NCBI RefSeq assembly: GCF_000801105.2
Contig: NC_079514.1
Coordinates: 21,244,293-21,308,292 of the forward strand
Reading direction: 5' to 3'
Source: Raphanus sativus
Taxonomy: Eukaryota > Streptophyta > Magnoliopsida > Brassicales > Brassicaceae
Length of the DNA: 64,000 nt
Made by a program: the position numbers and the translations under genes. Within the stretch, counting starts at the first letter, position 1. Every line of letters starts with the position of its first letter. Under the pieces are notes generated by a model. That model worked only from the letters and a program-made list of their open reading frames with translations. It was not told where the DNA came from and did not search any database. Shown here piece after piece: positions 55,891-64,000 of the stretch.

Positions 55891-56568
55891 TCTATATTAT
55901 TAAAACTGAAGGTAATTTTGGTACTATTTGGAAACATGGATAATTGAATAAGTAAAAATTGTTTGGAAACATAAATAGCAGATTAATGATTTTATTTTAT
56001 TTATATATTTAACCATTACATTTACAATAAATTAAGTACTTTCTTTTGTATTGCTTTTATTTACAAATTTCTACCAATCCATTTAAAATAAATTTAAATT
56101 AATTATATATTATTATTGTTGTTTCTTTTTGGTGAATTAAAACACAAAATAAAATATATTGTATAAAATAACTTTTCACTATAATATTACCTTATTTATT
56201 TTAGTCAAATATTAAAATTTCGAGAGTTCAATGTTCAATAAAACAATATCATAAAAATAATAATAATTCATAGAAAACTAATGCAAACAATTAAAAAATT
56301 CAGTATGTTGTTTTATTTTAAAATAAATTAATAAGAAAACAATAGGTTAATATATGAATAGTAGAATTTCATTAAATTGCATCAAGTTATAAGTTTTTAA
56401 TATAATATTATGTACGAATAAAAAATTTATTATTAAAAATTTATACTATAAAGTAATATATCTGTAAATTAGAAAATATAAAAAAAATTATAAAACTAAC
56501 GATTTATGAGTTTACGTTGAAGACATATTAAATCAAACACATGTACGGAGGTGCGGGTCAAGTTCTAG
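55891..56568 (+). mobile_element. Non-autonomous Helitron (plus)
   Basis: Begins TCTATATTATTAAAACTGAA, the usual 5' end of Brassicaceae Helitrons, after A at 55890. It ends GTGCGGGTCAAGTTCTAG before T at 56569. 678 bp, AT-rich, no coding. The 3' hairpin is weak. Confidence 0.7.
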
Positions 56569-58851
56569 TTATACTTAAAGCTCAAATATAGAAAGATGAT
56601 AGTATTATTTGTTTGCAACCGATACTTTGTATATGATAAAAATTAGGCTAACGTGATATATATCATTAACTACTACGAATGTGATTATTAATGTTTTCTT
56701 AGACTACAAAAAATTAGGCAGGTGCCAAAGCTTTTTCTTAATCTTCGATATAAATTTCATAATTTAAGTTCTAGAAAATTTTGTTGCAACAAAAATATTT
56801 TATATATAAATTCGTTAGGTAATAACAAAAAACCTTAATTTCCGTATTACTCTTATATATAAGTTTTTGTTGGCGAGGAAGACCTGAGAACCAAACAATA
56901 TTCTTTTTTTTATTAACAAAACAATTTTGAATATCTGTGTCTCTTCGCTATTTTTTTTTTATCAAAGCATCTTTGTGCTATTAATTAAAAAAACAACACT
57001 CAATAAAAATATTACTTTCCGATATATAGCTAAACATGCAATACTTACGCTATCCTATATAGAAAATTGTGATTTAAATTGGTGTCCAAGTAATACAGAG
57101 TAAGAGTATATCTTACATTTGAAAAAAAAATTATGTTAGATTACAATATAAATCAACTTTGAGCATTTAAAGAAAATCTCATTTATTGAGATCACGGAGT
57201 ATTAATTTAATGAGATTGCCGAGTATTAAGTTTATCATATCATATCATATACATTTATGTTTGGACTAATATAAGTTTTCCTAGCAAATTGGATTTTGGA
57301 CTTACTAATTTTTCAATTAATTCTTATTGTGCTATGTAAGTCAAATTGATATCGTAATTAAATGACACATAAACAAGAATTTTTTTTAATTAATACCAGT
57401 TACAACTCTTTGCTCAATCCTCTATTAATTTTTAGAGGATTAAGCTACATATATTCTATAAATCAATTCTCCACAAATTATTTCTCTAAAATCACTCTCT
57501 TTGTTTTGAAACATGGTAAGCACTACCTTATTATTGCCAAATATGGGTAAATTATATGAAAAATCCAAGTTTGACCAATAATTAATATCTTGTATAATCG
57601 TAGAGATCATAAAGAAAACAATGTACCATTTCCATTTAGGAAACTTTGTAATAAGTAAACGTTACCATCACCACAAATATACTAATAATTGTAATTTATT
57701 AAAAATTTCCATAAGTAAAAATGATATCAATTTTTCCTTGGAATTCATGTTAGTAATGTAAACCCTCAGTATGAATATTGATTACGGTCAATTAAAAATT
57801 CTTACCACCGGCTGTGATTTCAGCGTAGACATTTTGAAATTGATTTTTTTTTTCATATATTGCGTAAGTAGCTTAATTCGGTTCTGTAAATTTGTCAATT
57901 ACCATGACTTTATCAACTAATCATGTGGCTCTCCTCATATGCATTTCATTTGATCATAAAATATTTCACATTTTATTGCTAATTTAATCTATATAATCAT
58001 TTCATATACTACACAGATCTGTTCTAAATGAAGTTTATGCATAAATATGTTATAGTAACACTAAAGATATTGTGTTGTTAGAAATGTTCATATGGACTAT
58101 AAGAACGTATAGTGAACAATATTCTGGAAAACTGAAACTGGGGTAAGATCACTCATTGCAACACATTATGGAAATGTGCGTTGTGAGATTCGTAAGGGTT
58201 CTGACTTCTGAGAATCTTTTAGTAATTATTCTAAAAGCATTACTTCTCAGCTTGCAAAAAAAATATCCTTCTGAACAGAATATAGTTAAAACGTATATGG
58301 ATTGTATTTTGCAGATAGCTTTAGCAAACATTGAAGAATATGGAGCATCAATACAAATGGATGAACAGACGGTTTGTTGTTCACAAATGTCGTATTGTTA
58401 GATATCGGGCAAGACTAATTACAAAATGGAATGAAACGTAATCAAACAGTACGTCTTTATTCACTGCTCCAGAAATAATTTTTATACAAAGTATTAAAAT
58501 GAATAATTGGTATGACCAGTGGCATTTCTTGTAATTAGTCTAGTAATAGATGGTTTGTTAATTAAGTGTTGTGAGAGAGCATATGGTAGTAACACCTAAG
58601 CAAAATGACACTCTTGTAAATAAATTACATTTTAAAGGTTGTTTTTTCAAATTGCTTCTCAATTAATAAGAAGGGGATGTTTGTATCTCCAAAAAGTAGC
58701 TTACTTGTTCACTCTTGTATACACCAACAGGTTATCGTTTGTATATTAGGTTAAAGTTTATTGGTAAGTCGGTTTGTTTGGGAAATTTATATGCATACTA
58801 TGACCGAAAATTGAAAACAATTTAATGAAACCAACCAATTATTACACCATT
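56569..58851. other. AT-rich intergenic DNA downstream of the GDSL gene
   Basis: No recognisable gene. An 81-codon plus-strand ORF at 58156-58401 contains a pseudo-acceptor (TTTTGCAG) but no known domain; I do not call it. Confidence 0.5.
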
Positions 58852-61101
58852 TTAAAGTTTTATGCTTAGAAGAAAAGGCATCTGATCTGAAAACGCTGGA
58901 TCGGAATACTTCCCAGTTAAGATCTGATCCGAAACGAAATGGTTTGCGGCTTCAGTATAGTGAATTCCATCCCAGTTTATGTATTCGGAACTGTCGTTGC
59001 ATGCTTTGGCCGTCACGGTTGTCCCGTCTAAGACTTTAGTTTGGCCACACGAAATGCGACTATCATAGTTTAAAGGCGCTCCACCAATTCCACAACATAC
59101 CATTATAGGGTTTTCAAAACCTGAAACAACCAAAGCTCATTACTTAACAAAAATTTCTCAAGATTTTTAGATCAGAACTTTTTATTATATAACGATGAAT
59201 GAATTTTTTACCGAATTGAGAATAGTTAGCAATAAGATTGGATTTGATCGAGAATATATCAACGTAAGTAACATTTGAATCAGGGAACTGGGCTTGAAAT
59301 TTGTTCGAGAGAGCATGCAGTTGAAGATTGAATAGTTTGGCTGCTTGGTTATGGGAACTAACACATCCAAACTCATCAAGCTTTGTTGAATCTGTCCCAA
59401 ATTTGGCAATATTTTGAGCCAAACATCCTAAAGGTCCTGTGTTGTGTATCCAAAAGTTTCTAGCTCCTTCTTCATACAGCCTCTGCCAAATTAATTAGTA
59501 TTTAGTTTTACTAAAGCCAATTAAATGGATAAGGTAAACAAAAACGTATTAGCAAATGGATAAGGTAACAACATTAATTATTTTTTATTCTAAATAATCA
59601 AACAAGGCATTAGCATATAAGAATCGTGTAATATAATAATAACATATCTGATTTCAGCAAATGCGTATATATCAAAATGATGTTACAACTAGATGAATCT
59701 CTCCTGCTCATACATGGATCTAAATAATTATGATAGTTAATTTATATTTTAATTTTAATTTTAAATTATTTTATAATTTAATATATGATATTATATTATT
59801 TTATTTAGACATGTGTTTTTTAAATCAAATCGTGTTTATTATCACTTAGATATATTGAATTGCATTTATTTTTTTGAATTAAAATATAATATTTTTATTT
59901 TAAACAGATTAATTTTTGATTTGGAACTAAATTAAAATCACTAAATAAAAAAATTAATAATAGTATTTAGATGTAATATTTTTCAATTATTAAAGATATC
60001 TTTGTAATTAACCGACGTAGGAACTAATGTAAATCTGATAGATAGAAAACTAATTTCTCAAATAATTTTACAGAGATTCTGATTTTTTGTTAAACTTATA
60101 GTCTCTATAAAGTATACTTTAACTTCATATGATTTTTATTAAAAAAATATGTATTGCATATAAGAAAAATATATTAATTAGAAAAAAACATATTTAGTTT
60201 TGCATATAATAAAAATAATCATGTTTAAAATATCCTATATTTAGTTTTAGAAAACTAAATTCATCTTGATTGTACCCGAAATAATGATTTTACCTTGAGC
60301 CCAGCCTCAAAAGTTTCAAGAGTGGAAGGAATAGAGGCAAGAACTTGGTCAAGAGTCTTGGAGTAAAAGGCACCAGCAAGATCATTTTGCCCTATGTCAA
60401 TCATGTATAGTCCTTTTGCATAATAATCAGATGGTGGCAAGTACCTTTCATATCTCTTTCCTGTCAAATTTATCAAAAACAATCTCTGCTTAATTTATGC
60501 ATCATATAGTATTAAACATAACATCCCACCAACAACATTTTTAAATTAGCCCCACCTGTTTTAGCAAGTAGTTCAAGTGCCCGAGATTTGAACCGGATAA
60601 ATTGAGAGATTTGAAGATCAAAGGAGAAGGGAGAAACAGAGGTGGGGTTAGCGGGAAGGATGGTGGATCCGGCTGCTGCAAAGTTACACCCTTTTTTGAA
60701 ATTTGGTAAACCAAGTGAATCCAAATACGGATTTAGAAATGGCATGTCCATTGCATCCACTGCAAAACATCAAAACAATTGATATGAAGTGAATTCCAAA
60801 TCAAGAGCTGTTTCAGTGAAGAACAACAACAGTTTGTGTGCATTTGTAACAATTTATATATACATAGAAAATCTACAATAAGGCGCCCGTCACAATATCT
60901 TCCTGAGGGAAGCTTGAAGTAAGTCTGGCCATACGGTGGATAGACACTTTCAATCCCCGCGGAGATAAGATTGCCCGTATCAGAATTTGAATCCCCAAAG
61001 TTGATGATTGCCGGGTATTTTAGGATTATAGACAGAGTTGAGGGAAAAAAAGAGATGAAGACGAAGAGAGCAACTGAAAGATTGTTTACAGTGGGAGCCA
61101 T
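58852..61101 (-). CDS. GDSL esterase/lipase, five exons, 382 aa
   Basis: A secreted serine esterase/lipase of the plant GDSL (SGNH) family. Exons (minus): 61101-60864, 60759-60556, 60460-60294, 59482-59212 and 59120-58852. All introns are GT-AG and the joined length is 1149 nt. ATG 61101 (MAPTVNNLSVALFVFISFFP) gives a typical signal peptide; an upstream in-frame ATG at 61119 is possible. Block I is INFGDSNSDTG (catalytic Ser), block II GCNFAAAGST (Gly), block III DIGQNDLAG (Asn) and block V WDGIHYTEA (Asp-His). Length fits the family. By recollection it is closest to Arabidopsis GDSL members such as At3g05180/At3g27950. Intron 3 is large (811 bp) and AT-rich. It is the only clearly host gene in the window and shows no disabling mutation. 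Confidence 0.93.
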
Positions 61102-62000
61102 AGGGTTGGAAACAAACAATAGGCCTAATTTATAAAAGCGAACGATATAAATATTTCACTTATCGCTCTTTTTAATAAATTGAATACGAAATATAACTGA
61201 AGAAAACAAAAACAAAAATTTAAAGTGTTTACAACAATCATGACAACGTTTAGAAGACAATGAAAATACAGCTTTGTAGTATTCAAACCTATAAATGCTA
61301 TAAAACCTTATTTTGTAAAAACAAAAACCTTAGTTCCGTATTTTATAGGAGTTTTAAATTCTTTTGTAAAAATCTGTTACAAAACTAATTTTAAAATATT
61401 TAATACTAGGTTGCTTTGAGATTGATTCGGGTTGCTTCGTGATGAAGGCTTATATATCCATGTCATAAGTTTTATTTTTTTTTGGCAAAAATGTTTTTAT
61501 TCATAGGGATGATTAGTTTGGTGGTACCCGACGGAAGAAAATTGGACATTTCTTATATGATAAATATTAGGTAGAAAACTCAAGTTTTTTTTAATATTAT
61601 GATGGAACATGTAAACCATATGAATCAGTTGAAGGTTTATTTTTTTATGTAGCCAAGCTTTCTTCCAAATTAGGCAAAAGAAGATACCAATGGAAAAACG
61701 TAATTAAGGTTTTTGTCTTCCGCGTGTGTTTGAAGTAAATAAAATGTGTTTAAAAGATCATTTTGTTAAAACAAAACGTAATAATCTGTTTTGTTTTCGC
61801 TTTAAGAAACAATAGCTATATATACTAAACTCTTTACGATTTTGCTATTAACAAATGAAAATATAAATTGTGCTACGTAATGAATATTGACAGAAAGTAA
61901 TTAGTGAAACTAGTGTAAAGATAGATACTATCGTTTTTATGAAACGTAACATGTTGAAGATTGTTCGAAAAGGAGACAGTAGACTGTGAAATACCCTTAC
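61102..62000. other. Region between the two GDSL first exons
   Basis: No further GDSL exons found. A TATA-like TATAAAT (minus, 61134-61128) lies only about 27 bp before the ATG at 61101, which leaves almost no leader. The rest is AT-rich with no gene. Confidence 0.55.
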
Positions 62001-62226
62001 TTAGATAATCTATGACAAGACGTCCATCGCAGAATCTTTGGGAAGAAATTTTGAAGTAATTTTGGCCGTACGAAAGGTCAAGATGAACGCCAAGGCCAGC
62101 AACGAGATCACCCGTATCGGAATTAGAATCTCCAAAATTAAAAGCAGATAAATATTTGAAATCAACGGAGTTTGATTTTTGTATATAAATGGTAACAAAA
62201 ATGAAGACGACAAAAGAGATTCTCAT
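62001..62226 (-). CDS. Second GDSL first exon (alternative exon or truncated paralogue)
   Basis: Codes MRISFVVFIFVTIYIQKSNS (signal peptide), AFNFGDSNSDTGDLVAGLGV (block I with catalytic Ser) and FCDGRLVIDYL, ending at a good donor CTAA|GTAAGG at 62001/62000. No exons 2-5 of its own exist between here and 61102. Joined to the acceptor at 60760 it stays in phase (IDYL then MDAMDMPFLNPY). It may therefore be an alternative first exon of the downstream gene. Otherwise it is the stump of a tandem duplicate. The two first exons are clearly diverged in sequence. Confidence 0.7.
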
Positions 62227-62300
62227 CTTACGAAATATTAACGAGACCTCTGTTCTTGTTTCAAATTGGCTTTTGTGATTTAGAGTTCGTATTTGTCTGT

Positions 62301-62307
62301 CTTTATA
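62301..62307 (-). promoter_or_regulatory. TATA box for second GDSL first exon
   Basis: Minus TATAAAG, 75 bp before ATG 62226, which leaves a normal ~45-nt leader. Better placed than the TATA-like motif near 61130. Confidence 0.55.
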
Positions 62308-63378
62308 AATATGTTGATGCTTTAAATTGTGGAAATAGGAAAATACTATACAAGCAAGATTGTTGCTTCGAAGCTCGCTTGCAAGGCTTACACATCTTTC
62401 TCACTAGTAATATATGAATTCACCCAAACATCTAATCCTAGTTTTTAATGAAACCGTTATGTATATAGGCTAATGACTTGTATTTTTATATTACTTATTC
62501 CAATTTTTATACATGGAGAATTTACCAACATAACTCAAAACTTGATTTTAAATGCAAAAATATATTTAGATTTTAATCAAATATAAAATTAACCAAAAAA
62601 TCTTGTGAAATTACAACCTCATTATGACCAAACAAAAAATCAGTATTATATATTTTTTAGGGTTAGATTTTGGAAGTTTAATATTCTTTTAAGATTTTTT
62701 GTTTGACTTATATGCATTTAAGTTTGTGTATATTAAACACTTTTTAAGTTGAATTTAATTTTAGTGAATTGTTTGTCTCTATTTTATTAGTTATTTGAGT
62801 CTAGAGTTTATATTTAGGGTCTAGATGACTTCTAGAAAATTTTCTTGTGTTTACGTTAGAAGACTTTCAGCAAGTCTTTTGAATCGAACATATTTAACTC
62901 AACTGAAACTTTTGTCTCATTATATAAAGAAAATTTACACATTCTCTCTCTTTCTCTCAAATCAATAAAAATATAATTTTTCTCACTCTAAAACTCTCTA
63001 ACATCTGTCAATAGACAACTTCTAGGAAGTTTTCTTGTGTTTTATACGTTAGAAGACTTTTAAGAAGTCTTTCGAATCAAAAATGTAAGTGTGGATGAGT
63101 CAAAAATAAATATAGCAGAAAGTAAATGACACACATCGTTTCTTAACGAGGTTCGTTTCTTACACCCGAGGATCTTATCCAGAATTCGAATACACTAGAA
63201 CGAGAAAGAAAATTACAACTAATTCGTAAAGCATAATACAAGCACAACCCTCTTGAATCACCGCTTCCTTCTATAGCATGAAATCTTCAAGGTAAATTAA
63301 CCTTGAGATAACCCCCCCCCCCAAAAAAAAAAAAAATTCAGACTTTATCATGATAACCCAAAAAAAAGGAAGGGAAAG
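62308..63378. other. AT-rich intergenic DNA with dispersed repeat
   Basis: No gene. Holds a direct repeat (62825-62890 and 63015-63082) and a C11/A13 homopolymer pair at 63317-63340. Confidence 0.5.
62825..63082. repeat. Direct repeat pair ~65 bp, 190 bp apart
   Basis: Both copies contain ACTTCTAG(A/G)AA, TTTTCTTGTGTTT, ACGTTAGAAGACTTT and AAGTCTTT(T/C)GAATC. Each includes an inverted AGAAGACTTT/AAGTCTT pair. This looks like the GAAGACTT family common in Brassica introns and spacers. Confidence 0.6.
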
Positions 63379-64000
63379 TTGCAATTATTGATATGGAAGA
63401 TGTCCATATTGTGGTTCCTTGGAGACTAGGGTTTCGGGAACGTGGAGTTAGTATAAGATAGCTATGTGGTCATCTGTAGAGAGACAGAGACACAGAGGCT
63501 GATCTTATAGAGAGAGAGAAGCGCTTGGAAGTGTTCTGGGTCGTGCTGAAGCAGGGGCTGAAGTATCTGACGGTGGAGAGACATAAGCGGGTAGCTTAGG
63601 AATTGTTCAGTAGCAACTGTTAGGGTGTTAACAGGCTAGCGAGGCTGATTAAGCAGAACTTGTAATTGAGTTGTACAAGGCGATTTCTAATAAAGCTATT
63701 GGTGTGTGCTTGTGTATTTTGTCTCTCTGATTTACCTTCTGCAGTACTATTGCTTGTGTCGTCTTTGCACTTACAAGTGGTATCAGAGCGGGTCACCTAA
63801 GTTATTGGTGTGATCCTAGAGGTGGAGATGGACATGGTTATTTCTGTGCAGAAGGCAATCGTGTTGAAGGCGGACCAGTATGGTCATTGGAAGGCTCGCA
63901 TGAAGCAGTTGATTCAAGGAATCAATGAAGATGCGTGGACAGCTGTGGAGACTGGTTGGGAGGAGCCTACCATAGTCACAGAAGATGGGAAGAAGCCTAA
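63379..64000 (+). mobile_element. Ty1/copia element, 5' LTR and gag start (open at window end)
   Basis: An LTR of about 400 bp ends CTTTGCACTTACA at 63775 and is followed two bases later by TGGTATCAGAGC (63778-63789), the initiator tRNA-Met primer site typical of copia. AATAAA occurs at about 63689. The left LTR edge is uncertain: TGATATGGAAGATG at 63379 is the best TG candidate. Confidence 0.82.
63828..64000 (+). CDS. Ty1/copia gag-pol, N-terminal 57 codons
   Basis: ATG 63828 lies 39 bp after the primer site. It codes MDMVISVQKAIVLKADQYGH, WKARMKQLIQGINEDAWTAV and TGWEEP, the gag opening of plant copia elements, and is open to the window edge. The rest of the protein lies outside. Confidence 0.8.
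   Translation, partial: MDMVISVQKAIVLKADQYGHWKARMKQLIQGINEDAWTAVETGWEEPTIVTEDGKKP

Noticed and set aside
58156..58401. 81-codon ORF as a small gene
   Set aside because: No homology, no promoter or neighbour context, in AT-rich spacer.
59680..59730. Helitron 3' end inside GDSL intron 3 (ACTAGATGAATCTCTCCTGC)
   Set aside because: CTAG and a possible family end are present, but no 5' terminus or stable hairpin could be placed.

Overview
This window is plant nuclear DNA, most likely pericentromeric heterochromatin of a Brassica or close Brassiceae relative. The left edge (1-1697) is an array of about 9.5 monomers of a ~177-bp satellite that I recognise as the Brassica CentBr/HindIII centromeric repeat. 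Next come about 52 kb of nested LTR retrotransposons, including a centromere-type CRM chromovirus. The last 10 kb is AT-rich and holds Helitron/MITE debris, a spliced GDSL lipase gene and the start of a Ty1/copia element. All family names rest on sequence recognition; no database search was run.

The scaffold is an old Tat-like Ty3/gypsy element 'E' on the minus strand. Its LTR is at 53162-53602, gag-PR at 51120-53127, RT at 49073-49918 and 36282-37265, integrase at 13144-14096 and the integrase C-terminus at 1827-1964. Younger insertions cut it up. (1) N1 (1965-13143, minus) is a non-autonomous Athila-like element with TSD AGTTT; a solo LTR (3065-4534, TSD ATTAC) sits in its 3' LTR. (2) N2 (from 14097, plus) belongs to the same family. 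It carries an antisense tRNA-Asp copy next to its primer binding site and an internal CRM insertion. That CRM plus N2 3' sequence was later tandemly duplicated as a 6154-bp unit. (3) N3 (30086-33858) is an LTR-less fragment of the same family with a hAT MITE (TSD GTAGGAGC). (4) F (33859-36276, minus) is a truncated gypsy element with a hairpin-rich LTR. (5) D (37271-49067, minus) is a full-length Athila with TSD CCTAT, gag-PR, broken pol and an ATHILA ORF-1-type gene. (6) A solo Athila LTR (49924-51114, TSD ATATA) lies in E's protease region. E itself sits in the protease region of a second E-type copy (53603-54250).

The N family encodes gag and protease but shows no RT, RNase H or integrase. 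It carries a second ORF of unknown function and must be mobilised in trans if it moves at all. Its second ORF has a TATA box about 77 bp upstream. The ATHILA ORF-1-type gene of D has an equivalent gene-like leader with an apparent 5'-UTR intron. Both families also carry extra copies of the polypurine tract away from the LTR. The N family is saturated, in coding and non-coding parts alike, with the 8-bp palindrome TCGATCGA.

At the right end, a GDSL esterase/lipase gene (minus, five exons, 382 codons) appears intact. A second, divergent first exon 0.9 kb upstream is in phase with exon 2, so it may be an alternative promoter and first exon rather than a dead paralogue. The window closes inside the gag start of a Ty1/copia element.
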